From NCBI GenBank assembly GCA_022711355.1, contig JAKLFE010000016.1, forward strand, positions 1 to 64,000: a stretch of DNA of 64,000 nucleotides. Direction: 5' to 3'. Source of the DNA: Spirochaetota bacterium (GTDB taxonomy: Bacteria; Spirochaetota; Spirochaetia; Treponematales; Rectinemataceae). The translations under genes were made by a program, and so were the position numbers. The notes under the pieces are model-generated. The model was not told where the DNA came from, made no database searches, and saw nothing but the letters and a program-made list of their open reading frames with translations. Positions 1-8,207 of this stretch are shown here, piece by piece. Numbering within the stretch: position 1 is the stretch's first letter; every line of letters begins with the position of its first letter.

Positions 1-2
1 GC

Positions 3-893
3 GCCCTCAAGGACTACCGCAAGGTCGACGTCGTCCAGCCCGAGGCCTGGGCCAAGCTCGCCCCCGTCGCCGAGGAGCTCAGGCAGAGCCAGGTCCTCGA
101 GCAGATCGTGCGCCACGTCAAGAAGGATCCCTACTGGGCGGCCAAGCCGCGCATCCCGGGCGAGCGCATCGTGGAGCCCTTCCTCCAGAAGCTCAAGACC
201 CAGATCGAGACCATACTCCAGGGCCTCGTGCAGGAGCGCCGCAACGGCAAGATCGACGAGGCCGCCAAGCAGATCTTCGGCACCTCCGTCGTCCTGCGCA
301 TGAAGAACTACACGGACAAGGCCAACGTCGTCTTCGCCAAGAAGATGCTCGGCGGCTTCACCCAGTCCCAGTCCATGAACTACCTCAAGGCCTACCTCCT
401 CGACTACTTCAAGAAGGATATCCGCGAGCTCGCCGACCTCCTGATCATCCGCGGCCAGTGGACGACGAGCATCCAGTCCCAGCAGCTCTCCGACAACTAC
501 CACGCCCTCCTCGAGATCGCCGACCAGATCGTCCAGTTCGACGAGGCCCTCGCGGACGAGGGAGAGCTCGGCACCAAGCTGCGCTCCGCCCTCGCCAAGG
601 CCGACCGGGACAAGGAGGCGGTCAAGTACCTGCGGACCCTCCTCAAGGACGTCAACGACCGGGCGACGGGCATGGTCTCCCGGGCCGCGATGAGCCTCAT
701 CGGCACGGGCCGCATCATCAAGTCCCTCGTCGAGGACCTGGGCAGGCCCCACCACGAGCTCATCCTGAACTGGAAGGAAGTCGAGGGCCAGAGCCCCCAT
801 CCCCTCAAGGAGTGGATGGTCGAGGTCTACAAGAAGATCTACTACATGGTCCAGCTCCTGCAGTTCTTCACCCCGAGCGGCTCGAGCGAGTAG
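3..893 (+). CDS. Uncharacterised protein, 5' end outside the window
   Basis: The reading frame is open from base 3 and ends at a TAG at 891-893, so the gene starts upstream of the window and at least 296 residues are visible. The protein is charged and rich in Lys, Asp, Leu and Ala. It has no signal peptide or membrane segment in the visible part and looks all-helical, with long amphipathic stretches and short motifs such as GGFTQSQSMNYLKAYLLDYF. It reminds me of uncharacterised cytoplasmic proteins restricted to spirochaetes, but I cannot name a family with confidence. It converges with hflX, and the gap between them holds a palindromic repeat. An ATG at 301 lies inside the gene and is not a plausible start because upstream coding continues. 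Confidence 0.75.
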   Translation, partial: ALKDYRKVDVVQPEAWAKLAPVAEELRQSQVLEQIVRHVKKDPYWAAKPRIPGERIVEPFLQKLKTQIETILQGLVQERRNGKIDEAAKQIFGTSVVLRMKNYTDKANVVFAKKMLGGFTQSQSMNYLKAYLLDYFKKDIRELADLLIIRGQWTTSIQSQQLSDNYHALLEIADQIVQFDEALADEGELGTKLRSALAKADRDKEAVKYLRTLLKDVNDRATGMVSRAAMSLIGTGRIIKSLVEDLGRPHHELILNWKEVEGQSPHPLKEWMVEVYKKIYYMVQLLQFFTPSGSSE

Positions 894-930
894 ACGGCGG
901 GGCGCCTCCGCGCCTCATTGAAGAGAAGTA

Positions 931-1060
931 AACCACAGAGACACAGAGGGAATAAGGAAAGAGGGTGGAAAAGGAAGATTCCTTTCCCACCCTCTCAATT
1001 TCTTCTCTGTGTCTCTGTGTCCTGTGGTTTCTTCCGGATTCTTCTGTGTGCCTCTGTGGC
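931..1060. repeat. Composite palindromic repeat between convergent genes, with CCACAGAGACACAGAG motifs
   Basis: The arms AACCACAGAGACACAGAG (931 onward) and its complement CTCTGTGTCTCTGTGTCCTGTGGTTT-like end (about 1004-1030) enclose a second, nearly perfect inverted repeat. Bases 960-976 pair with 979-995 over 17 bp with one mismatch and a 2-base loop. A third degenerate copy of the outer motif (CTGTGTGCCTCTGTGGC) follows at 1044-1060. The block is AT-rich compared with its surroundings and sits exactly between the 3' ends of the gene ending at 893 and hflX. It could act as a bidirectional terminator. It resembles dispersed non-coding palindromic elements (REP or MITE-like) carrying a CCACAGAGACACAGAG core. 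Confidence 0.75.
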
Positions 1061-1091
1061 GCTATTTATCCTGGATTTATAACCTCACAGC

Positions 1092-2429
1092 CTAGCGGGG
1101 CGCGATGCGGTAGGGCTCGAACCTCGAAACGAGCCGCTCGGGCAGGCGGACGCGGAGGAGCGTCGCGTCGTCCTCCCGCGACTCGGCCAGGATGGAGGCC
1201 TCGCGGCGCAGGAGGGCGACCATGCCGTACTCGGCGTCGGGGACGCGGAGCTCGAGCTCGGGCGAGCCCGCGGTGAGGCCGGCCTCGATGGCGGCGCGCA
1301 ACGCGTCGAGGCCTTCGCCGGACTTGACGGAGATGGGCACGGCCCGGGGATAGCGCGCGCGGAAGGCCTCGAGGGCCGGGGCCGCGGGATCGGCGACGAG
1401 GTCCATCTTGTTGAGGGCGAGGATCCGGGGCGGGGCGGCCGAATCGGGCCCCGCGCCGCCGCCTGAGCCGAGCCCCAGCTCGGCGCCGAGCCCCAGCTCG
1501 GCGAGGACCTTGTCCGTGGTGGCCATGTGGCGCTCGAGCTCGGGGTCGGAGGCGTCGGCGACGACGACGACGAGGTCGGCGGCCGCGGCCTCCTCCAAGG
1601 TGGCCTTGAAGGCCTCGACGAGGTGGTGGGGCAGGTTGCGGACGAAGCCGACCGTGTCGGTGAGGAGGAGGGAGCCGCCCGAGCTCAGGGCGAGGCGCCT
1701 CGTCGTCGGGTCGAGGGTGGCGAAGAGCTTGTCCTCGGCCAGGACATCGGCACGGGCCAGGGCGTTGAGGAGGCTCGATTTGCCGGCGTTCGTGTAGCCC
1801 ACGATGGCGGCTCGCGGGACCGCCGCCTTCTCGCGCCGCTTGCGCTGGGTCTCGCGGCTCTTCCGCACGACCTTGAGCTCCTCCTTGATCTCGTGGATGC
1901 GGCGCTCGATCTCGCGTCGGTCGAGCTCGATCTTCTGCTCGCCCGAGCCCTTGGTGCCGTACCTCCCTCCGCGCTGCCGCGACAGGTCCTCGTAGGAGTG
2001 GGCGAGCCGGGGCAGGGCGTACTGGAGCCGCGCCAGCTCGACCTGGAGGCTGGCCTCCTTGGTCCGGGCGCGGCTGGCGAAGATGCGGATGATCAGCTCG
2101 GAGCGGTCGTAGGCCTTGAGGCCGGAGAGGGCCTCCCAGTTGCGCTGCTGCACGGGCGACAGGGCGTGGTCGAAGACGATGGAGTCGGCGTCCTCGGCCT
2201 TGGCCGCGGCGGCGATCTCCTCCGCCTTGCCCGAGCCGAAGAGGGTGGCGGCGCTACGCTCGCGCACGCGGGCGAGGAGGCTGCCGGCGACCTCGAGGCC
2301 GAGGGTCGAGGCCAGCCCGGCGAGCTCGGCGAGCAGCGACTCGGCCTCGGTCTTGGAGACGGCGTCGGTCTGGACGCCGACGAGGAAGACGCGCTCCGCG
2401 CGCGCCGCGGTTTCTTGGAGTTCGGTCAT
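1092..2429 (-). CDS. hflX: GTPase HflX, ribosome-associated
   Basis: At 445 residues this matches full-length HflX, the GTPase that binds 50S subunits and splits stalled or heat-damaged 70S ribosomes. The N-terminal HflX domain carries the family motifs FGSGKAEEI and FDHALSPVQQRNWE. It is followed by a basic coiled-coil linker (KVVRKSRETQRKRR) and the G domain with G1 GYTNAGKSSL, G3 DTVGF and G4 NKMD. A short Gly/Ser/Pro-rich insert precedes G4. The ATG at 2429 is the natural start because the N-terminus aligns with other HflX proteins. The gene is divergent from the MalT-like regulator at 2579, with a 149-base gap holding no strong promoter. Confidence 0.96.
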   Translation of the reverse strand: MTELQETAARAERVFLVGVQTDAVSKTEAESLLAELAGLASTLGLEVAGSLLARVRERSAATLFGSGKAEEIAAAAKAEDADSIVFDHALSPVQQRNWEALSGLKAYDRSELIIRIFASRARTKEASLQVELARLQYALPRLAHSYEDLSRQRGGRYGTKGSGEQKIELDRREIERRIHEIKEELKVVRKSRETQRKRREKAAVPRAAIVGYTNAGKSSLLNALARADVLAEDKLFATLDPTTRRLALSSGGSLLLTDTVGFVRNLPHHLVEAFKATLEEAAAADLVVVVADASDPELERHMATTDKVLAELGLGAELGLGSGGGAGPDSAAPPRILALNKMDLVADPAAPALEAFRARYPRAVPISVKSGEGLDALRAAIEAGLTAGSPELELRVPDAEYGMVALLRREASILAESREDDATLLRVRLPERLVSRFEPYRIAPR

Positions 2430-2578
2430 AGGGTAGGCAGAAGGTACTACGCGGGGGGAGGACTGTCCATCGCTCGAATGGGGGATCGAGTGCCTCGAAG
2501 GCTGTTGGAGCCCGATCCGGGGGGCTAGGCGCCCTTCCCCCGGCCCGCGATCGGAGCTATCATGCGGGCAGCCCGACC

Positions 2579-5323
2579 ATGGACCTCATCCTCGCGACCA
2601 AGACCCGCCCCCCCCGGCCGCCCCGCTCCCTCATCCCGAGGCCGGCCCTCGTGGAAAGGCTCCGCGCCGCGCGGGCCCCCCTGGTCCTGATCTCGGCCCC
2701 GGCGGGCTTCGGCAAGACCTCCCTCGCCGCCGAGTACCTCGCCGCCCTGCGCTCCGCGGCGGAGGCCCCCGCCGCGGCCTGGCTCTCCCTCGAGGCCGAG
2801 GACGACGAGCCGGGGCGCTTCTGGAGCTCGGCGGCGGCCGCCCTCCTCCGCGCCCTGGAAGGGGCGCGGCCCGGCGCGGCCCTCGAAGGCCTCGCGGCCC
2901 TCGCCGAGCTCCCGCCCTCGCTGCGTCCCGCCGGCCCCGAGCTGGCGGCGGCCCTCGCTGAGGCCCTCGAGTCCTTCGGCGCGCCGGCCCTCCTCGTCCT
3001 GGACGACTTCCACCTCCTATCCTCGCCCGAGCTCCTCGGCTCCTTCGCCCGCTTCGCCGAGCGGATGCCCGCCTCGCTCCAGGTCATCCTCCTCTCGCGG
3101 AGCGATCCCGCCCTCCCCCTCGCCCGCTTCCGGGCCCGCGGCCTCTGCGCCGAGCTCCGGGCCGAGGAGCTGCGCTTCGGCCCCGACGAGGCCGAGCTCC
3201 TCCTCGCGAGGGCCTCGCGCGAGGCCGGCGGGCCGATCCTGACGAGGGAGCAGGTCCTCAGGATCGACCGCAAGGCCGAAGGCTGGGCGGCAGGGCTGCA
3301 GATGGCGGCCCTCTCCCTCTCGAGGGGGAAGGACGCCGCCGCCTTCGTGGAGAGCTTCTCCGGGAGCGATCGCTTCATCCTGGAATTCCTCGTCGAGGAG
3401 GTCCTCGCCGCGCAGTGCGACGAGCTCCGAGCCTTCCTCCTGGACAGCTCCCTCCTCGAGCGCTTCTGCGCCCCCCTCTGCGCGGCCGCCCTGGGCATCC
3501 CCGAGGAGGAGGCGAGGCGCCTCGTCGGGACCCTCGAGGCGGGCAACCTCTTCCTCGTCCCACTCGACGACGAGGGAAGCTGGTTCCGCTACCACCACCT
3601 TTTCGGGGAAGCCCTCAGGGCCCGCCGCAGGGCCTGCGCCAAGCCGGCCGCCGGCTGCGCGGGGCTAAGGGAGGAGGGGGCGATCCTCAAGGCGGCCGCC
3701 GCCTGGCGGGAGGGGCGGGGAGAGGGCGACGAGGCGGTCGGCCTCTACCTCAAGGCCGGGGACCCGGAGTCGGCCGCCGAGGTCCTTTCGGCACACGCCT
3801 TCGAGATGCTCGCCCGCGGGGAACGGCTGGCCCTCTCCTCGCGCCTCGCCCTCCTGAGCGAGGAGAGGATTCTCGCCCGCCCCCCTCTCGCGGAGGCGGC
3901 CGGCTGGCTCGCCGTCTTCTCGGGCAGGCCCGCCGAGGCCGAGCCGCTGATCGGCCGGATCGAGGCTGCGGCCTCGCGGGCCGCCCCCGGTCCTGGCCGG
4001 GAGCTCCGCTGCTCGGCGACGGTGATGCGCGCCTTCCTCCTGTGCATGCGGGGCCGGCTCGCGGAGGCGCGAGCCCGGGCGGCCGAGGCAGAGGGGCTCC
4101 TCGGCGAGGAGCGCCTCTTCGAGCGCTCGGTCCTCTACTTCGTGAAGGGCCTCGTCGCCCGCTCGGCCGGGGAGTTCGCGCGGGCCGCGGAGCTCATGCA
4201 GAGCTTCCTCGCCCTGGCCCTCGGCTGGGGCGAGCCCTGGACGGTCGTCATGGCCTACAACGAGGTCCTGACCTGCGCCCTCGCAAGGGGCGAGCTCGGG
4301 CGGGCCCGGGAAGCATACGAGGGGGCCCTCGCCGACCTTAGGCGCAGGGGCATCGGGAGCGTCGGCTCGGGCGTGAAGATCCACGGCAACTACGCGGATC
4401 TCCTCTACGAGCGGGACGAGCTGGAGGCCATGGAGGAGCTCCTCGAGCCCCGGCTCGAGGGCGAGGGCACCTGGCTCCTGCCCACCGACATCCTGATGGT
4501 CCTCAGCCCCGCGGTCCGGCTCCGGCTGGCCCAGGGAAAGCTCGAGGCGGCCCGCTGCCTCCTGGCCCGCATCGTCGAGATGGCCGGCCCGATCGAGGCC
4601 TTCCCCCGGGGCCGGGCCGTGCTCAGGGATATCCGGATCCAGGCCGCCCTCGCCGAGGGCAAGATCGAGGAGGCGTCTTCCCTCGCCGAGGCCGAGCCGG
4701 CCGAGGCCATGGCCGGCGAGGAGCTCCGCGGCGTGCGCTGGCTCTTCGAGCTCTCGGATCTCCGGATCCTCCTGGCCCGGAAGCGAGGGGCCGAGGCGGC
4801 TCGCCGGGGCCTCGAGCTCGCCGAGGCGGCCCGCCGCGGGGGCGGCCTCGCCATAGCCCTGGCCGCCTGGGCCCTGGCTGCCGGGGGCCTCGCCGCCGCG
4901 GGCGAGCCGGACCGGGCCCGCGAGCTCCTCGTCCGGGCCCTGGACGCTGGCAGGGCCGAGGGCTTCGTGCGCAGCTACGCCGACCTGGGGCCGGCCCTCG
5001 AGCCCCTACTCGAGGAGCTGGCCGCCGGGGACCCGGTCCCGGCCCGCGCCGCCCAGGCCAGGCTCGTCCTCGCGGCGGCGAGGCGGGAGCGCGGCCTCCC
5101 CGAGGCGGCCCGGGAGGCTGCCGCGAGGACGGCGAGCCCCCGGGAGCTCGAGGTCCTGGGGCTCCTCGCGGAAGGCCTGGGAAACCGGGATATCGCCGAA
5201 CGCCTCTTCGTATCCGAGGCCACGGTCAAGACCCACCTCCACCACCTCGCCGAGAAGCTCGGAGCGGGGAACCGGACGGCCATACTCGCCCGGGCCCGGG
5301 AGCGGGGCCTCCTCGGACGCTAA
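2579..5323 (+). CDS. MalT-type LuxR-family transcriptional regulator (NTPase/TPR/HTH)
   Basis: This 914-residue regulator belongs to the signal-transduction ATPase (STAND) class typified by MalT. A P-loop APAGFGKT is at residues 40-47 and a Walker B-like segment LLVLDDFHLL near residue 140. A winged-helix/TPR-like helical array fills the middle, and a C-terminal LuxR HTH (about 850-914, SPRELEVLGLLAEGL...ATVKTHLHHL) binds DNA. Such proteins bind a small inducer plus ATP, oligomerise and activate a nearby operon. The ATG at 2579 begins with the usual ATKTRPPRP-type leader of the family. The genes downstream on the same strand (small protein, FMN-binding lipoproteins, barrel) are the likely targets. 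A possible -10 box TATCAT lies 15 bases before the start. Confidence 0.93.
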   Translation: MDLILATKTRPPRPPRSLIPRPALVERLRAARAPLVLISAPAGFGKTSLAAEYLAALRSAAEAPAAAWLSLEAEDDEPGRFWSSAAAALLRALEGARPGAALEGLAALAELPPSLRPAGPELAAALAEALESFGAPALLVLDDFHLLSSPELLGSFARFAERMPASLQVILLSRSDPALPLARFRARGLCAELRAEELRFGPDEAELLLARASREAGGPILTREQVLRIDRKAEGWAAGLQMAALSLSRGKDAAAFVESFSGSDRFILEFLVEEVLAAQCDELRAFLLDSSLLERFCAPLCAAALGIPEEEARRLVGTLEAGNLFLVPLDDEGSWFRYHHLFGEALRARRRACAKPAAGCAGLREEGAILKAAAAWREGRGEGDEAVGLYLKAGDPESAAEVLSAHAFEMLARGERLALSSRLALLSEERILARPPLAEAAGWLAVFSGRPAEAEPLIGRIEAAASRAAPGPGRELRCSATVMRAFLLCMRGRLAEARARAAEAEGLLGEERLFERSVLYFVKGLVARSAGEFARAAELMQSFLALALGWGEPWTVVMAYNEVLTCALARGELGRAREAYEGALADLRRRGIGSVGSGVKIHGNYADLLYERDELEAMEELLEPRLEGEGTWLLPTDILMVLSPAVRLRLAQGKLEAARCLLARIVEMAGPIEAFPRGRAVLRDIRIQAALAEGKIEEASSLAEAEPAEAMAGEELRGVRWLFELSDLRILLARKRGAEAARRGLELAEAARRGGGLAIALAAWALAAGGLAAAGEPDRARELLVRALDAGRAEGFVRSYADLGPALEPLLEELAAGDPVPARAAQARLVLAAARRERGLPEAAREAAARTASPRELEVLGLLAEGLGNRDIAERLFVSEATVKTHLHHLAEKLGAGNRTAILARARERGLLGR

Positions 5324-5385
5324 GCCGGCGAAGCCCGGTTGATCCGGCGAGATTCCATCCTTCGATCGATGGCCTCGAGGGACGG

Positions 5386-5688
5386 TTGATCGGCATACTC
5401 CGCCTCGCCATGAAATCCGGACGCCATACCTACCAGATCAGCATCGAAGGAAGGCTCGATCCAGACTGGGCCGAGTGGCTCGACCGCGTCGAGCTGCGGG
5501 CCCAGGGGACGGGCACCCTCATCACGCTCAGGGAAGCGGACGAGGCCGCCATCTACGGGGCCATCCGCCTGCTCGAGGGCATGCGCTGCGCCCTGGTCGG
5601 GATCCGGATCGTCGACGATGAAGCGCCCCGGGAGCCCGCGCGGAGCGGGGTCCCCGGGGAAGGCGAAGGAGGGAGCAGTGAAAACTGA
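5386..5688 (+). CDS. Small uncharacterised protein following the MalT-like regulator
   Basis: The protein has 100 residues from TTG 5386 (GAGG at 5377-5380 precedes it), or 92 from ATG 5410, which lacks a ribosome-binding site. The pattern Y-I-EGRLDPDWAEWLD, then TLITLREADEAAIYGAIRLLEGMRCALVGIRIVD, matches a widespread family of about 70-90 residue uncharacterised proteins of the form GHLDxxWxxWFDG...DQAALHGLLxxIRDLxLxLxxV. These are often encoded beside transcriptional regulators. The match is from memory of the pattern. It has no signal peptide or cysteines, so it is probably cytosolic. Its last 11 bases overlap the GTG start of the next gene, suggesting translational coupling. Its function is unknown. 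Confidence 0.75.
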   Translation: MIGILRLAMKSGRHTYQISIEGRLDPDWAEWLDRVELRAQGTGTLITLREADEAAIYGAIRLLEGMRCALVGIRIVDDEAPREPARSGVPGEGEGGSSEN

Positions 5689-6112
5689 CAGAGTCTCGAG
5701 GCGGCCGCCGAGGCCGCGACGCGGATTAGGAGGGTGGGCCGTGGCCGCAGCGCTCGTATCGGGCTGCGTGGGCCCGGCGGCCGTCTCGATCGGGGACTAC
5801 GCCGAGTCCATCCCCATCTCGAGCCCCTCGGGCTACGCCGACGGGGTCCATCGAGGGAGCTACGAGCTGGCGCTCCCGCCGGGGGCCCTGGCCATGACCA
5901 GGAGCTGGACGGTCGAGGTCACCGTGGCCGGAGGGATGATAACCGGGATCGAGGCGATCGAGCCGAGGAAATTCGGGGAGGACGGCGACTTCGTCCCGCG
6001 CCTGGCCGCAAGGATCGTGGCGGCGGGCTCGCCCGCGGTCGACGCGATCAGCGGGGCGACCTTCTCCTCGGTCGCGTTCATGAAGGCGGTGGAAGATGCG
6101 CTGCTCAATTAA
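5678..6112 (+). CDS. FMN-binding-domain lipoprotein (first of two)
   Basis: Starting from GTG 5678 (preceded by AAGGAGGGA), the 144-residue protein has a basic N-terminus, a hydrophobic segment and a lipobox ending ALVSGC. It is therefore predicted to be a lipoprotein. The C-terminal half is an FMN-binding (NqrC/RnfG-type) domain ending in AVDAISGATFSSVAFMKAVEDAL. SGATFSS corresponds to the flavinylation motif in which ApbE attaches FMN phosphoester-linked to the Thr. A longer reading from ATG 5618 would place 20 residues before the signal peptide and is unlikely. The gene overlaps the preceding one by 11 bases and the next by 17. No apbE gene is present in this window. Confidence 0.88.
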   Translation: MKTDRVSRRPPRPRRGLGGWAVAAALVSGCVGPAAVSIGDYAESIPISSPSGYADGVHRGSYELALPPGALAMTRSWTVEVTVAGGMITGIEAIEPRKFGEDGDFVPRLAARIVAAGSPAVDAISGATFSSVAFMKAVEDALLN

Positions 6113-6692
6113 GCCAAGCTTCCTCGCCGCCCTCGTCCTCGCCGCGGGGAGCCTCAGCGCCCGGGCCGCCTCCGCCCAGGCCCCTGCCGGCTCCCCCGCC
6201 GGGTACAAGCCGGCAGCCGCCTACCTCGACGCCGGCTCCCTGGGCATGGGCGCCCTCTTCGGGGCCGTCCATGCCCGGCTGGGCGGGGAGCTGGGCCTCG
6301 AGGCCCCGGCCCCCTGGGGCGGCGCCCTTTCCGTCGGGGCGGAGGTCGGGCTCTACCTGAGCGCGCCCTCGAGCTCGGAGGGTCGGATACTCCAGCTCGA
6401 CCTCGCGGGGATCCTCAGGTGGCGCCCCGCCATGGAGGGGAGGGGGCCCTTCGCCGGACTCGGCCTCGGGGCGATCTACGCGAGTCTCGAGCCGGAGCCT
6501 GGCGAGGGCGAGACCCGCCTGGGAGCCCTCGGCTTGGCCGAGCTGGGCTGGGCCTTCGCCCTCCTCGGCGGCGATCTCGCCATCGAGCCGCTGGCCAGGG
6601 CCTACCTGGCGGTCGACGGCCCAGCCCCGGGCGGGGGGCTCGCGCTCGTGCCCAGCTATAGCGCCGGCCTCCGGCTGGCCTACCGATTCTGA
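6096..6692 (+). CDS. Outer-membrane beta-barrel-like protein
   Basis: This 198-residue protein has a cleavable signal peptide (hydrophobic stretch, then ARAASAQA). The rest has alternating hydrophobic and polar strands rich in Gly and Leu, and it ends in LRLAYRF, a typical C-terminal aromatic barrel signature. The predicted fold is a small (about 8-strand) outer-membrane barrel. It overlaps the upstream FMN-binding lipoprotein by 17 bases and is followed after 28 bases by a second FMN-binding lipoprotein, so all three are probably co-transcribed. A role as the outer-membrane partner of the flavin lipoproteins is inference. A generic porin-like or structural barrel is equally possible. Confidence 0.78.
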   Translation: MRCSIKPSFLAALVLAAGSLSARAASAQAPAGSPAGYKPAAAYLDAGSLGMGALFGAVHARLGGELGLEAPAPWGGALSVGAEVGLYLSAPSSSEGRILQLDLAGILRWRPAMEGRGPFAGLGLGAIYASLEPEPGEGETRLGALGLAELGWAFALLGGDLAIEPLARAYLAVDGPAPGGGLALVPSYSAGLRLAYRF

Positions 6693-6720
6693 AGCCGCCG
6701 CGGGGCGGGAAGGAGGGAAG

Positions 6721-7125
6721 ATGAAGCGAGGTTATTGCCTGATAGCCGTCGCGGCCTCGGTCGCGCTCGGGCTCTCGTCCTGCGAGGGTATAGCCGAGGC
6801 CCAGCGGAAGGCCGAGGGCATCAAGTCCATCTCGATCGCCGAGCTCGATTTCTCGAAGGTGGCGGACGGGATCTACGAGGCCTACGCGGACTACGGTCTC
6901 GACACGGCGAGGGTCGCCGTGCGGGTCGAGGGCGGCAAGGTCCTCGACATAGAGATCAAGGAGCACCGGCACGGTCCCGGGGAGAAGCGCTCCGGCGCTC
7001 CCGTGGCCCGGCGGGTCATCGAGGCGCAGAGCCTCCGGGTCGACGCCGTCTCGGGAGCTACCGGCAGCTCGAAGGTGATGCTCAAGGCCATCGAGACGGC
7101 CCTGGCCCAGGGCCTGAGGCCCTAG
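6721..7125 (+). CDS. FMN-binding-domain lipoprotein (second of two)
   Basis: This 134-residue protein has a signal peptide and lipobox ending LGLSSC (Cys21), then an FMN-binding domain with VADGIYEAYADYG (the usual DGxYxG strand) and the flavinylation-type motif DAVSGATGSSKVMLKAIE near the C-terminus. The attachment position is SGAT, as in NqrC and RnfG. The start ATG 6721 follows GGAAGGAGGGAAG. It is paralogous in plan to the lipoprotein at 5678, but the two sequences are clearly different. It is the last gene of the run begun by the MalT-like regulator and converges with the hydrolase at 7139 with only 13 bases between them. Confidence 0.9.
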   Translation: MKRGYCLIAVAASVALGLSSCEGIAEAQRKAEGIKSISIAELDFSKVADGIYEAYADYGLDTARVAVRVEGGKVLDIEIKEHRHGPGEKRSGAPVARRVIEAQSLRVDAVSGATGSSKVMLKAIETALAQGLRP

Positions 7126-7138
7126 GCCTGGCGATCGC

Positions 7139-8083
7139 TCAGCCCTTCCCCCGGGCGGCCAGGGCCACCGCGAGGAAGGAGGCCAGGCTCTCGGCGTAGC
7201 CCTGCCGGTCCACGGAGACCGAGCGGGCGTGCCGCGCCCCCGGGACGAGGCGGAGCTCGGTGACGGCCTCGGGGCGGGCGCGGCGGCGCTTCTCGGCCAT
7301 GGCGACCGACATGGACCAGGGCACGTAGTCGTCCTCGAGGCCGTGGACGAGGAGCAGGGGCGCGTCGGAGCGCAGGATCGCCGCGGCGCTGTCGGCCTCG
7401 CGGAGGGAGTAGCCCTCGCGGCGGCGGCAGAACCAGTCGGCGGCGCGTATCACGGCGGGGCGGAGGGGCCGGGGGACGAGGCTCCGCTTGAGGCGGTGGT
7501 CAAGCTCGGCGACCGCGCTCGAGTAGGGGCAGTCCGCCACGGCGGCGTCGATCCGTTCGTCCAGGGGGAGGTACTGGAGGACGGTGGCCGCGCCCATGGA
7601 TTCGCCCACGAGGACGAGGCCGCCCGAGGCCGGATAGGTGGCGAGGGCCCAGTCCACGACGGCGCCCAGGTCCTCGCGCTCGAGGATGCCGTAGCTCGGC
7701 TTCCCGCCCCCCGAGGCCCCGTGGCCCCGCGCGTCGAGGGCGACCACGCTCCAGCCGAGCTCCCGGAAGAGGGCCATGTAGCGCATCATGCCCACCCAGG
7801 TCCAGCAGATCCCGTGGTGGAAGACCGCGAGCCGGGGCTCCTCGCCGCGGAGGGCGCGGACCGCGAGAGAGTAGCCGCGGGGGGACTCGACCCGGGCCTC
7901 CTCCCAGGGCAGCTCGAGCTCCCCCGGCGAGAGGTCGCCCCGGGCGATCGACTCGGCCTCGACCGCGCGGGACTCGAGGATCTCGATGCCGATCATGGAG
8001 CCGTAGGCCAGGCGGCCGAGGGCCAGGACGAGGAGGGCAGCGAGGGGGAGCGCCGCCGCGAGGAGGAGGAGGGCATCGGTCAT
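7139..8083 (-). CDS. Membrane-anchored alpha/beta hydrolase
   Basis: This 314-residue alpha/beta hydrolase starts at ATG 8083. The N-terminal hydrophobic segment (LLLLAAALPLAALLVLALG) is predicted to anchor it in the membrane. Catalytic motifs are visible: oxyanion-loop region FHHGICWTW, nucleophile elbow VGESMGAA (Ser), acid VHGLEDDYVPW (Asp) and GARHARS (His). The layout resembles the YqkD/esterase branch of serine hydrolases, and the substrate cannot be told. A longer frame extends upstream to 8320 but would cover the divergent promoter region of the aminotransferase and lose the signal-anchor position, so it was not chosen. Confidence 0.88.
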   Translation of the reverse strand: MTDALLLLAAALPLAALLVLALGRLAYGSMIGIEILESRAVEAESIARGDLSPGELELPWEEARVESPRGYSLAVRALRGEEPRLAVFHHGICWTWVGMMRYMALFRELGWSVVALDARGHGASGGGKPSYGILEREDLGAVVDWALATYPASGGLVLVGESMGAATVLQYLPLDERIDAAVADCPYSSAVAELDHRLKRSLVPRPLRPAVIRAADWFCRRREGYSLREADSAAAILRSDAPLLLVHGLEDDYVPWSMSVAMAEKRRRARPEAVTELRLVPGARHARSVSVDRQGYAESLASFLAVALAARGKG

Positions 8084-8207
8084 GGGGCTTCCTGCGCTTT
8101 CGATGGCCCCCCGCGCCGGCCCGCTCGCGCTTGCCAGGACGGTCGGGGAAGGGCTATGCTCATGCTCCAGTCTGAACTCGACCCAGCCGCTTGGCAAGGA
8201 GCAACCG

